A stretch of 64,000 bases of DNA, from NCBI GenBank assembly GCA_037903475.1, contig JBAJFG010000330.1, forward strand, positions 248,001 to 312,000, in the 5' to 3' direction. A program made the position numbers and the translations under genes. Of this stretch, positions 50,121-61,621 are shown in pieces. Source of the DNA: Ancylostoma caninum. Taxonomy: Eukaryota > Nematoda > Chromadorea > Rhabditida > Ancylostomatidae. Each line of letters starts with the position of its first letter. Position 1 is the stretch's first letter. Below the pieces are notes generated by a model, which ran no database searches, was not told the DNA's origin, and saw only the letters and a program-made list of their open reading frames with translations.

Positions 50121-51306
50121 ATTTTCTCGAACTATTGATATCTTCAATGTTTTTTTTTCTGCCATACAGGTTGTTATAGGAACACCTTTATTGGCCAACG
50201 TTTCGACAGAAAGTCGTTTTCAAGGCCTGAAAGTGGATCAATTTCTTTGAATCTGCGTTCTAACCCATCAAACACCTCTTCTGACCTGCACATTCAACTC
50301 ATTTTAGTCCAGAAAGTTGGCGCTGCGTGTAGTCCGCGAAAACGGCTACATATCACGAGAACATCAGATTCGCAGAACACCTAATGAAATCACGGGTGTA
50401 GTAAAAAACTTCCTTTGTGCATTCCGTTTATTTCAGATAGGGTAAGTGATGCTGTAAAACAATGTCTCATCCGGGCTCAGTTGCAAGATGACGTCGTTTT
50501 AGTTAACATCCCTGACGACAACATCAAAAGACAATTGGTCCGGAATAGACTGTATGACAGAAATTGTCTAACCGAGCGATGTGTTACTTGCCCCTACGGT
50601 AAAAGCGAAGATTGTGCTAAAACAGGAGTTGTCTACCAAATTGAATGCCTGATCTGCCACGTTGGGAGAGACATTGGGGAGACCGGTCGACCGCTTCATG
50701 TTCGAGTAAATGAGCATTTGGCTGGTAAAAGACGAGAAAGCTTGATAATGCCGCTCGGGAGATATAGGCGGGAAGACCACAGTGGAAACGACTTTGCAAT
50801 TGCGTGCACGATTCTGGCTCACGAACCAGAAATTTCGGCTAGGAAAACGCTTGAGGCATTCTGGATTTCTGTACGCAATCCTAGAATGAATAACAGAAAT
50901 GAGCATTTATCGATAACCAGTGAGCTGATGCCGTTCATACCATTGTGTGAGATATGAGATATTTATATGATTGTCACCGATCAGCTCATGCACAACCGCT
51001 GAGCAACACTCAGTCGTCCGCTGGTGACAATCGTGCATAGTAGTGTGCGGAAAAAACATCCCGCATATTGGTGGAACACCGGGTGAGTTTCCTCTTTACA
51101 GTCGGTACTCATGGTTACCTGCCCGGAATGAGTTGAATGTGCAGGTCAGAAGAGGTGTTTGATGGGTTAGAGCGCAGATTCAAAGAAATTGATCCACTTT
51201 CAGGCCTTGAAAACGACTTTCTGTCGAAACGTCGGCCAATAAAGGTGTTCCTATAACAACCTGTATGGCAGAAAAAACATTGAAGATATCAATAGTTCGA
51301 GAAAAT
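50121..51306 (+). mobile_element. Penelope-like element piece with inverted flanks
   Basis: A GIY-YIG reading frame lies between inverted repeats of about 180 bases: 50121-50303 (ATTTTCTCGAACTATTGATA...) and 51128-51306. No reverse transcriptase is present. Penelope copies are typically 5'-truncated and flanked by partial terminal repeats that may be inverted, which fits. Confidence 0.8.
50415..50957 (+). CDS. GIY-YIG endonuclease domain of a Penelope-like element
   Basis: 180 codons, uninterrupted. The first half (VSDAVKQCLIRAQLQDDVVL; RQLVRNRLYDRNC) is the linker typical of nematode Penelope proteins, then a Cys-rich CVTCPYGKSEDC...CLICH, then the nuclease: GVVYQIEC for GIY, RDIGETGRPLHVRVNEH with the conserved Arg, and KTLEAFWI...NPRMNNRNE with the Glu and Asn. 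The second Tyr is Asp (DIG instead of YIG), so cleavage activity is doubtful. The true start is unknown because the reverse transcriptase part is missing; the ATG at 50415 may be incidental. Confidence 0.8.
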   Translation: MCIPFISDRVSDAVKQCLIRAQLQDDVVLVNIPDDNIKRQLVRNRLYDRNCLTERCVTCPYGKSEDCAKTGVVYQIECLICHVGRDIGETGRPLHVRVNEHLAGKRRESLIMPLGRYRREDHSGNDFAIACTILAHEPEISARKTLEAFWISVRNPRMNNRNEHLSITSELMPFIPLCEI

Positions 51307-52118
51307 TATATGTCGCTGCCAACGTGTTAACGCTGCTCGACTGCCAGTGTACTTGTTATCACTTGTTAACTCGTGTGGACACGTCGAAGTGCATTAAAAA
51401 CACGAAACCCATGTCTTTTGCACGAACTTACAACGGGGCTTCGTAGATTCTTGGCTAGGTCGAAGGGGCTTTGTAATTTTTTCTGTTCGAGATAAGCTTG
51501 TGCCGAACTGTGGTGGTGAGAGCAAACATTTCTGAACGTGCAGACACGTCCGAGCATGCAAACCGATTGAATAGTCCCGCCACGATTGCCCTGCGCGGAG
51601 CTATGGGTACTGTAGTGAGCAGCCCTGGCCCTGCATTTCCTCTCCTGTTTCCGTCGAAACTTCGAAGTCTGGCAAGATCTCAAACGCGAATGTTTTCGCA
51701 GGTGTTTCACTTTAACCGTAAAGATGAAGGTTGAACTTTGTTCTTCCGCTGTGTGCCCCATGTTTCTTTCCAGCTTTAGTGTTTCGAATACCGTTCAAGT
51801 CGAAAAGCCAATTTCTAAAAAGAGTGCACGTTGTACTTACTTGTGTTCAGCTCACCTCGCTACCATTCAAACCGGAAAACGTGAAGAGGGAGAGTCGAAA
51901 CTAGATTGCATAGGCGTCTTAATCAGCTACTGAAGAACTGAACCAGCATTTTGGTTTTTTCTACATTTTGAGCCAAACACACCATCGTTGATGGACATTC
52001 ACAATAGGCTTCGATAGATCCGAGTACCACAGCGCACTTATGCGTAGGCGTTGTATTGCAATGAAAATATATTCACATCAAGTGATAATGTTTATAACAA
52101 CATTCAACAAAAACAACA
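51307..52118. other. intergenic stretch 3' of rpl-37
   Basis: Contains at about 51540-51660 an inverted relative of the 48.1 kb block (GTACTGTAGTGAGCAGCCCT... ). No gene recognised. Confidence 0.45.
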
Positions 52119-55100
52119 TTAGTTGGCAGCGACCTTAGGCTTCGGGGTGGTGCCCTCACGGAATCCATTTCTGAAAAAAAAACATTTACTAGAAATACAC
52201 ACAGTGAAAAATGAAATGGCGGTATGGTGAGAAAGCGCAGCGATGTCAAAGCAAACAAAAAGCGAGAGGAAATTGAGCGGCTAACAGAATTCCAATCAGG
52301 AAGAAGAACATCACAGGTGTAGAAATGCCATAATGAGGTTCTGCTTGCGACTTTTCAAGCATTCATCTGCATTCGGAAACAATCGGGTCGCTTTTGACAA
52401 GGTCAACAGTTGCTGTTAAAATCTATGCATTTAGCTCATGGAGAAAATTACTGGTGCAGGAACTGAACTGATTGAAGATGTGGTTAATTTTTACTAAAAG
52501 TCAATCTGCTGTGTTGACCGTTGCAGAGAATTACTGTCCCATATGCGAATTATTGGTATCACAAATGGTCATCATGAGTTACAGCTAAGCTAGGAACACT
52601 GGAGGCCGCACCTAGTTACCCACAATGTTAGGTGCAGCTAGAGCAAAACCAGCTACATAGACCGATCATAGCAAATATCTTTCCACTCAGAACTATCTTT
52701 GTGCTCTCAGAGGACCTCAAGTTTTTTCATTAGATGAGAATTGGTGAAATCAGGGATTCAGGAACAAAAATGAAGTCTAAAAAGATTTACCATCGGTCGT
52801 AGTCAAAAGTAAGGGAGAGATTCTTCAAACATAGAAGCATTGAGTCGCTTTAAGTAACTTCGGTCAGGTTTGTTAAAGTGAAATCGTCTAGTAATTTCAT
52901 TCAATTGAAAAGTTGCACATATTCGTCAATTACTAGCATTTTCGCAAATGAGCACAGAGCCCTAGGAAATCGGAAGACTTTGTAGTTTCTATAAAAGTGA
53001 GCAAGTGAAAAAGAGCGGGTATGGAAATTTCATTACTATCATGATCATCACTTCCAAAATTAAAGCACTACTACATTGATGTCATAGTGTCGATAGTTAA
53101 CTGCAGAGCGCACTCGCTTTCAGTTGTGCCAGGTGACATTGATAACTCAGGACCCGCACCCGGGATCATTGAAGTGAGCGGTGATGTTTGAAGGCGGAAA
53201 TAACTGGTTTCAGTCCAGTTCTAGCTGAAGTGGAGAATAGAAGATTTTCAACCGATTTGTAGCATCCTAGCCGGATCCTTCATTCAATTAAACTCCTAGT
53301 ACTTTTTAACTTTAGCTCGCATTCCAAGAACAAGGCAAGAGGTCAGCTTAAAAAAACCCCAGTCCATATTTATGAAAAAATTTACATGAGTAGCTCTCAC
53401 AAACATTCCTTTGACTGACGACAATACACTTGTCAATAAGTGACTTTTTGAAAGCATTCTAATTCACATACCGATCAATGAGAAGGAAAAGACCCAAAAG
53501 AGAGATGTGAGAAGAAAAAATGAGAAAGGAGTCAGATTTTCGCTCGACGTCTTTCCAAGGAACAATTTTACAGCCTTAATGCTTGTTTAAAAAAAAAGTT
53601 TCAGCATTTCGCAAAAAGGCTCAGAGAAAACTTCCAACTTTATCCAAAAAGCACCCATATGATCATGAATAAAAACTTCATACAATGGTTCCTCTACAGC
53701 ATTTACGCATGTGAAGAGAAGAAAGCCCATCGAATACTTTGCAATATATTAGCCTAAAGAACCAGATGCAGAACAGTATTTCCATCTCATTGTCAACCTA
53801 ATCACCTCTACGCTGAAGACAGAGTCTTACAATATTTTGATCCCAGATATGGACGCCTTGATTTCAGTGATATGCGTGGAATGACCAATGGATCTTTTCA
53901 CGAGGGCCCATCCTATTGTGATCTATGCTAATAGTCCGTGCTCGACGTATATATCGAACGCGTCTTTCCATGTCAAAAAAGTGATAAATGCGCAGTAACT
54001 ACAGCTCATTCGTGATGAGGCTCCGGTCATCTCTCACAGTCGCCGAGAGTCTCGAAACTATCAGTGAAAAAGATCCTTCAAAACAAAGTGATTCCGGTGG
54101 TTCCAAGCCATTTCACGCATATATCTTTGTTCTCCGCAGCTTCAGCAGATCCTATCTCTGAACAAGTCTTGAAAACGATCCCTGAAGTGCTAGTGTGTCT
54201 TTAACGGATACACAAGTCTAGCGAAGTCGAATAGGCAACATTAACCCGTTCATGACAATGTGCGCAACCGGTTGATACGCGTAGGACCGCCTGCACGATG
54301 GACCTTCACAAACGCATGCACAAGAGAGCGCACGCATCCTACGTAGTAGTGTATGCCAAAATCTGTGAGTTCGCGAATGTGTTAACGAATATGACTAGGG
54401 TATGAAATGATGGATGTCGAAAATATCTAGCGCGAAAATGCTGATCTGACAAAACTAAAGCTTCTTCTTGATCTGTTTTTTTTCTTTCCGAAGCAAAGAC
54501 ATACGAAAACGCAGACAACACGAGAACAACCTGTCTCTTCTACGATTTTCAGAATTTCTAAGGAATAAAGAAGTCATAGCCTTACAGCTTTGACCAATTT
54601 ATAGAATTCAGAGCATATTGGCAACTAGCATATTTCGCGCGAGAAATTGCTACTACTACCTAGCGTGTAGTCACAAAGGATTTCGTTATTTAAATAAAAT
54701 TGAAAGTTTTACAAGTTCTCAAACAAAACAGATTTAGTTCGATTGACATTCGTAAAAAAAGAACTACAGCTACCCCATCACGAAACCAACTGAATAAAAT
54801 AATGAATTATGTCAATCTAAACAAAATGGACGCTTAATAAGCAAGTAGCTCTCTCACTTCAAATCATCCTTTCATTATACCATCAGACTCCGAATGATCG
54901 AATCAAACAGACTTTTACTTCTACGTACCACATATGATATAGTTCGAACGGAATTATCGAAAAGCACGGGAAGTGTTTTCGTATGGGTTTTCACATGCAA
55001 AGAAAGACGTGCATTTTGATTGGCAACGCAAAGGAATAAGCCTCCACAAGTGTTACTTTACACATTTACCCTATTGCTTTCCAGTCCAAATGGGCAAGGG

Positions 55101-57789
55101 ATAGACGAGAAAACTCCCCATAAATGGTTGCAGGCAAACTAGAAATGGCATCTTGAAGTAGAGCAAAGTATTACGTACATGCATTAACAGCAGTGATGTA
55201 TTTGTGAGACATACAACTGAATGTCTAGTATATGTGGACCCTCAGGAAAAATCATGGAGTGCCATATCCATATTTCTACACAGAATTCAGACTGAAACGC
55301 ACTAGTGCTTGTTTTGTGATCAAGAACTAAAAAAACCGCAACTTTATAGAAAATATTAGGTGTTAACATAGGTCCTTGCGCTTTTTTCCGACGCATTGTC
55401 ATTTTTTCGCAACATGCTCTATAATCCCTGAAGGCGCTTTTTTTGCTCTACAACCTTATCATCATGCTTTTCCACAGAATACTGAATTATTTGATCTTAT
55501 GCTTAAGGAGAAAAACGTCATTTTGAGGAGAAACACCATTTCCAAATTGTATTCAGTGGGGATCATAAAGCACCCAATGCTGTTTGAACGTGTAAAATCT
55601 GTAGAGTATAAACGATGAAGAACATCATCAATGGAACTGTTGGAGGGGCAGTTTGGCGACGCTGGTAAGGGTGGTTCCGATGCTATCATGAAGTATGATG
55701 ACTAGACCCTTGCAATTAAATTCTTTTAGCAGAATTACAGCAGCTATATGGTAGCTTTGAGAAATATGATGTCCACCTCGACCACACAATTCCTCTAGAG
55801 CAATTTCCAGGGCTTCTTGAAAGAAGTCTGTTCGGTGGCAGTAGATGGTGTTATTGAGTCAAATTATGTCTTCTTTGAGCTTGAAAAATCACTGATGATC
55901 AGTCATTTTAAGCGAAAATTCTCTTCCGCACTTAGTAGAGGTCGCTTGCCTAATTTTGAAGACCTTTCGACCTTTAACTGAATGCCAGGACAGGTAGCTG
56001 TCGGTTGCGCTGCTTTTCATTGGCTCATTGCTCCACTTAGCGGGCTCAAAACTCAACCATGGTGTCGTTTTGGAGAAGCTCTACGCAACATTGTTGTAGA
56101 GGAAGATTAGCGCTTTCGAATCATATATGACCTGCACCTAAGAGGTAGCAAATAGGTAGAGAAAAGTTCATCCAAAAAAAAAGGACTTATGTTAACACCT
56201 AATACGTCTCAGTTCCTAGTTTAAAGGCAGCACTCACGGAAATTTTCACTCCTGAAATGAGTCGCTTACCATGTTGCCGGCCGCTGGACAATCGCAACAG
56301 TAAGTCGAACACCTTGAATGGACATCTACCTGCGAAGATGCTGCCGTGGACACATACGCCGCTCTGGCCATTAGGGTTCCGTCGCGCCAACTAACGGCTT
56401 TGACAGGGTATGTGCATGTGGTTCAACGGGGGCGTGTCCATGAAATTCGTACCATTTGCAGGGTTCCGTGCCGAGACCCATCACGGAACACTCGTCCGCG
56501 CTGTGGACACACATGAAATACCGCCATCTTTTTCTGTGTTTTTCGCGTGTTTCACGCTATGTCATCGTTGTCAATGAGTTCATCGTCCCTAAAAACCCCG
56601 ATATACCGCGAAATCTTCAACACAAAAATTTCCGTGAGTGCTGCCTTTAACATGTCTGCTTGAAAATGTCAAGGGCAACTTATTTAATTTTCATGGGTAC
56701 TTTCGAATGCTTAATTTATAGTAAATGTACAGCACAAACGCATCTCGTTCAAAGTAATACCTCGGGTGCGAACTTTCCGCAATTTTTCTCTAGTGCTGCT
56801 AAGGGTTCCCTCCCTTTGGCAGCAACAAAGAAAGATGGCAGCGATTGCGATATCTCCCTTTGAGCTCGACGAATTACGCTGTTCGAGCTGCGTTCCTGCT
56901 ACCTAATTATCGGATAGGATGCGAAACCGCCGCAAAATAAATACTACAATTAACTGAGGGTCCACCTTCATGCGCCTTCTTATAACCGCAGAACCTTTCA
57001 ACGTATCAGTTGGGTAACTGCTGTTCCATGTGCCCCAGACGTTTATTTTTGTTTTTTGAGACACTGCTAAAAGAGCGACAAGCAATTATTCGCCTCGTTT
57101 TGTTCTCCTTTGCTTTTTTAACTCAAAATCTTGCATTGATCTCGATGGCTGACAATAATTCCCGACCTCCGTTAAATACATCACGACTGCGGCGAAAAGT
57201 TGGGGGGGGGGGCCTATAAAAGGTCATAGGCTTCACCTTGTGAGCCTAAGCCTAAGCCTAAGCCTAAGCCTAAGACTAAGCTAAGCCTAAGCCTATTCCT
57301 ATGCTTAAGCATGGGTTTAAGCCTAAGCCTAAGGAAAGCCCCCCAATTCTACTTTCACCACGACTGCTTTTATACTTCATAATGAGTTTACAACTGCGAC
57401 GCATAGCTTCCTAGAGACAATGAAGTCCCTCATGCAATATCCAAGTCAAACTGGTGAGAGGAACGGGTTTACGTCCACAAACAACAACATTTTGAAAAAG
57501 AAAAATAAAGCAGAGGAAAATTGCAAAATAAAGACAAAAGGGAAAGTCTTCACAAAAACACTCACCTGAAGCGTCTGTGCACGTTTCGGAGATGGCGCAT
57601 ACGGCCAGTGCCGGTAGTTCTTCTGCGGATTGACTTTGCTCCCCAGTTGTACTTGCGCTTCTTAGCGTCAGGATATCCACAAGATGCACATCTCTTCTTC
57701 TGGATGTGGAAACTCGACCGTCCACAACGCTTGCACAACGTGTGCGATTTGACGTGTTTCTTACCGAAGGCCTGTGTACCCTTAGTCAT
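52119..57789 (-). CDS. rpl-37: large-subunit ribosomal protein eL37 (RPL37)
   Basis: Zinc-ribbon protein of the cytosolic 60S subunit. Exon 1 57789-57566 and exon 2 52170-52119 give 91 residues, the C. elegans length. [19 protein letters not shown] opens it; the zinc ligands are C19, C22, C34 and C37 (CKRCG...CASCG), followed by [20 protein letters not shown], and exon 2 supplies [16 protein letters not shown]. The junction (TTCAG, GTGAG; TTTTTTTCAG, A) keeps phase. The start codon directly follows TTTCAG, pointing to spliced-leader trans-splicing or a 5' UTR intron. The 5,395-bp intron is extraordinary for a ribosomal protein gene and contains a TTAA element and telomere-like repeats. Confidence 0.95.
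52171..56220. other. rpl-37 intron, plain AT-rich part
   Basis: About 4 kb with no recognised gene or RNA. Open frames are short. A snoRNA would be a natural occupant of a ribosomal protein intron, but I saw no convincing C/D or H/ACA box pair by eye. Confidence 0.45.
56221..56650. mobile_element. TTAA-bordered MITE, copy F, in the rpl-37 intron
   Basis: TTAAAGGCAGCACTCACGGA and the complement of TCCGTGAGTGCTGCCTTTAA are perfect inverted ends over 26 bases, TTAA at both borders. 430 bp, no coding capacity. The cleanest example of the family in this window. Confidence 0.88.
57243..57335. repeat. interstitial telomere-like (GCCTAA)n tract
   Basis: Eight or so near-perfect GCCTAA units, the complement of the nematode telomere repeat TTAGGC, at 57243-57295, then degenerate and again three units at 57318-57335. 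It lies in the rpl-37 intron 230 bp from exon 1. Confidence 0.85.
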
Positions 57790-57796
57790 CTGAAAC
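57790..57796 (-). promoter_or_regulatory. splice acceptor abutting the rpl-37 start codon
   Basis: On the minus strand AATTTTAATGTTTCAG is followed at once by ATG. This is the consensus nematode acceptor; with no coding exon upstream it is a likely spliced-leader trans-splice site. Confidence 0.6.
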
Positions 57797-58013
57797 ATTA
57801 AAATTAACAGAGCTATTAAGGAATATCGAGAATCGGGATAAGAAATGAAATGAAACTTTTTCAAATGAACAGAAGAATGTGACCAAAGCATGAAAAGTGA
57901 GGATTAACAAATATGCGTGGCTGAAAACGGACCCGAAGAGCTTCTTCAAAAAGAAAAAAAAACTACGAGATCACATAGTAACAAAGATGATAAGCTCAGA
58001 AGGAAAGCGACAA

Positions 58014-58557
58014 CAGAATTATGGAAGGTGAATCAGGATCGGACTTTAGAAATTTCACCTCTCTTTCAGGGGTTATTCGATCTTTGATCACGAAAATCGC
58101 GCTTATTTTCTACCCTAGAACCGTCTTCGTAAGTTTACGCGGGGAATGATGTAGGAGAGTAAAATAAAATGCAATTTTCGACGAAGAAATCGAAGTAATG
58201 GCAGTGCCAGATGCTGTAGTCGGGCTAACGCCGTACGTGGTGTTACAGTACAAAGTGGCTACGTTCTCATGTTTATGACATTCATTAACCCTTTCATCAA
58301 TTAGTGAGGAAATTTCGAATATTTTCTAAGCAGAAATGCGGGAAAGCGCCTGATCAGACTGCCATTTCCTTGCCAGGCTTGACATTTTCTCTTTGTTTCT
58401 TACTATGACCTTACCACATCCTTACAGAACGTGAATAGGATAGGAAATAAGTGCGATTTTCGTGATCTGCGAATCGAATAACCCTCTTAAGTGAGGTCCA
58501 GAGTAGAATTTCTGAAGAATGCGAGTCCGATCCTGATTCACCTTCTATAATTCTGTA
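58014..58557. mobile_element. long-TIR MITE upstream of rpl-37
   Basis: CAGAATTATGGAAGGTGAAT followed by CAGGATCGGACT at the left matches the complement of the right end; arms are about 130 bases with a few gaps, including GGGTTATTCGAT. About 540 bp. No clear target duplication seen. Its near edge is 225 bp 5' of the rpl-37 start. Confidence 0.8.
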
Positions 58558-58972
58558 AAGCAACAGACTACAACGTCACCAAAAATTAATAAACGGAAAA
58601 TCAAGGGCTGTGGGAAAAAATATTCAAGCTCACAACAAAGAGGAGAAATAGATTTGTCGGATAAGACAAACAGAGGCCATTTCAATTGAGCCCTAGTTAC
58701 AAAGAAGGATTATAAAACTGAAACGAAAAACCAGACGACCGCAGGACGAAAGGAACAGTTTCGAAGACCTCAGATGTCACGTATTTCACAAACTCCTCCT
58801 CGGATGAAGCTTGAAAGTGTTGAATTCACTTCAAAAACACTGAAAACCAATTTTAGGATGGTAAAGAAATGAGAGAGATCCGAGTGTGCGAGGCCGGGCG
58901 CAAGTACGGTATTCGCCGCAAGACCAGAAAGAATGAACAGCCGCCGTCCTTTAATAGGTGTTCGCTTGGCGA
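58558..58972. other. spacer, nothing certain
   Basis: A plus-strand segment after CCAATTTTAG at 58857 reads KEMREIRVCEAGRKYGIRRK and could be an exon, but it has no partner and no family match. Confidence 0.3.
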
Positions 58973-59885
58973 CTCAGACAATTTCGGGGGCAAATCCCGT
59001 TCCGAACGAGCGGGGGGCGAGGGTCGAAACGAGCGTTTGGGTGTTTTCGCCCGAGAAGTAGTCGCGTTCAGGCCGCTGTGGGGCCGCTGAAAATGGGGCT
59101 TCCATTCCTATCCGCCCGCATACTGTCCGCGTTCAGGCCGCCATGAGCCCGCAGACTACCAGGCGCTACTGCTCCTAACCCAGCGCACAAGGTGGTATTC
59201 TCCACAATTACCTGTCAGCTGGACGCACCGTGACAACCTCTGGCAGCTTGATCACTGCTTGGGCACAGTCTCGCACGGAGGAGCTCCGGGTTCGAAGATG
59301 TGGATCCAAAGTGATCCACCGGAGTAAAAAAGCAACACAAATATGCAAATTCTTATCAGAAATACGAAAAGATGGCTGTTTGCAAGGCATGTCCATGGTT
59401 TCGTAGTGCTAGCCTTTTTCTAATACTGAGAGGATTCGAACCAACCTGACCATCCTTTATGAACGACTGAGAGTCCGCTGCTTTATCCACTAGGCCATCC
59501 ATGCTGCTGATCTCTTCCATACCGGTGTTGCCTTCACCCTTTATCACCTGCGTACTACCACCAACCAACCATTCCGACCGAGCCATTCCCCTATTGAGCC
59601 GAAATATGTAGTCGTTCAGGCCGCTTTTTGGAGAAATTTGCCGGCGGTCAGTGGCAGCAGAAAGCGGGCAGATGCCCGACACTCTTCACATAGCGGGCCG
59701 AACCCCGACGGTGGTGCTTTAGCTCGAATGACTCTGCGTTCAGCCCGCGATTCGCCCGACAGCGCGTTTGGCCCGCAACATTCGTGGTTTTCGCCCGCTG
59801 TTTGTCCGCTATTGGTCCTCGTTCAAACGTTTCGTCGGGGATTTGCCGGCGGTTGGAACGGGATTTGCCCCCGAAATTGTCTGAG
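58973..59885. mobile_element. foldback element enclosing a tRNA-like SINE
   Basis: CTCAGACAATTTCGGGGGCA at 58973 recurs inverted at the right end, ending 59885; pairing is strong for about 50 bases and then decays into GC-rich sequence full of GGCCGC and GCCCGC. Between the arms lies a tRNA-like promoter on the minus strand. Confidence 0.7.
59423..59503 (-). other. tRNA-derived sequence (SINE head or pseudo-tRNA)
   Basis: On the minus strand a perfect A box TGGCCTAGTGG (59497-59487) and perfect B box GGTTCGAATCC (59442-59432) are spaced as in a tRNA gene. The acceptor arms do not pair and the anticodon arm is weak (GACTCTCAGTC), so it is not a functional tRNA. About 80 bases with a further unique body downstream suggests a SINE head. 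Confidence 0.6.
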
Positions 59886-60660
59886 GATGTTTGCCCTGAG
59901 CCTAAATTCCTCACTTCGAGCTCTGCTGCTCCACTAGGCGTTCGGAATTTGTTCCACCACTTTGTTGTGGATCCAAACTGAGAGAATGTCATGTGAAAAC
60001 CAATGGGAGATGGTATAATGGGTGAGCAGGAACCTCGTTTTCTATCCGGAACCGCAGCACCGATCTTTATTTTTTTTTCTTGGAGAGGTGGGAAAGGGAG
60101 TGAGAAACTTTGTGGAGTTGGGATCGATCTATTAAAGCATGTCGAAGCTCAGAGACAGAACTATACTGGGTTGCATGTCGAAGCATTTATTGAGTTGCGG
60201 AGCGCGCCATTATGGTTCAGAACCTCCTTGTATTTTTTTTCGAAGGACTAGTGGCCCTGTTTGGATTTTTCGTGAGCCTCAACTCTGTGTGCAACATTCT
60301 ACTGACCCCGCTCAGATATGGGCCCGTAGTAAAGTGTCCACGGCGATCATCGCACATCACCTTCAGGGCGATGATCGCACTCTGCGTTGGCGAGGAGTAT
60401 GGTGATCATCGCTGCGGTGAATCGGACATGAAAAGAAATCAAATGTACGTGTTTCACGTTTTTCTTTGTATTCCCACATAACTTCCGGGGTTGTTTTAGC
60501 GTATGAGATAGATAGGAACCATCGCGACTAACAAATTACAACAAGTACGACTTATCAGAAGCACCAGACAAACAAGTCTGACAAGTCGTACACATTCGAG
60601 CTTGTTCTGTGCTGTGCGGCGAAAATCATTATGCCTGAGTCCGTAGGCTCAGATGCATTC
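59886..60660. other. spacer with weak inverted ends
   Basis: GGCCCGTAGTAAAGTG at about 60320 recurs inverted at about 62541-62556, together with nearby GCGATGATCGCAC motifs, hinting at a decayed element spanning 60.3-62.6 kb. No gene recognised. Confidence 0.35.
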
Positions 60661-61005
60661 AGGCCCCAGCACGGCTTGTCGGTGAGCAAGCTGGGCTTCG
60701 TAAAGGGGTCGAAAAGCAAAAGGGGCTACCTACGGGGTTCGGGGCCGAGCCCCGGAAAAAAACTTTGGGGTGTTCGTTGGTCCACAGAAAAGGAATGCGT
60801 TGATAAAGGCGATGAAAGACGAAACAGGCTTGCAAAAGAACTGCTCGCAGCTTGAGCAGAGCTATAGCGGCGATCCAGATTGAGAAGTTGGATTGGAGCA
60901 GATCATGTACAGGTTCCCATGATTCGGAGGACTCAAACGACCTCTGCGCTGCGGAATCTGCACGGATTGGGCTGGTATCTTCAGTTAGATAAGAACTAAG
61001 GGAAC
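60661..61005 (+). repeat. 345-bp dispersed repeat, copy 2
   Basis: Same repeat and orientation as 28444-28788. Both copies end at AAGGGAAC and flanks differ at once after that, so these are true element borders. Confidence 0.85.
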
Positions 61006-61621
61006 ACTAGAAGTTTTTGAAAAAGACAATCTAAACTTATGTAAACTAAAGAAGTGTATGCTCACAATCTGAGTCTGAGTGATTGCAGGGCTCTGCCGTT
61101 AAGTCGAGACCTAACCGATAGAGACCAGAATTGTGGTGAGGAAGCGTATGATACTCACAATAAATGTATGATGTCAGATCACAACCTTATGTGAATCGTG
61201 AAAGAAATTGTATGCTCGGTAAAGGGGCCAGCCTATTTTCGACAGGCTGGCATAGAAGCTGAGCCTGTCCGGAGCATAATTTTCCTATTTAAACGCATAA
61301 GTTTCCAACCTCCTACTATACACCCAAACTAGTAGGTATGTGCCATCATACGCCGCACATCTTATCACTTATCACCTCCTACCTTCTCAGTATTTCTCCT
61401 TTTACGCTCGCTCCAAGGTACTATCGCAGGCCGTTTAGTGGGGCGCTGCCGCGCTCCAAAGCAGAACGCCGATCCAGTCGACTCGCTGCATGGGAATCCG
61501 AGTTTTTCAAACTTCTTTTTCAAGCTAACGAGCTTCTTTTCTGGTGGGGTTCTTTCCTTCGAGCTGACAAGTTTCTTTTCTGGTGTTTCTTTTAAAGGAG
61601 TCTGTTGTTTCTCTTAGAGGA
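61006..61621. other. spacer, nothing recognised
   Basis: No gene or clear repeat. GCTAACGAGCTTCTTTTCTGG and GCTGACAAGTTTCTTTTCTGG near 61.53-61.58 kb form a short direct duplication. Confidence 0.4.

Noticed and set aside
58857..58965. Basic peptide exon (KEMREIRVCEAGRKYGIRRK...)
   Set aside because: A plausible acceptor but no donor partner, no other exon and no homology that I recognise.
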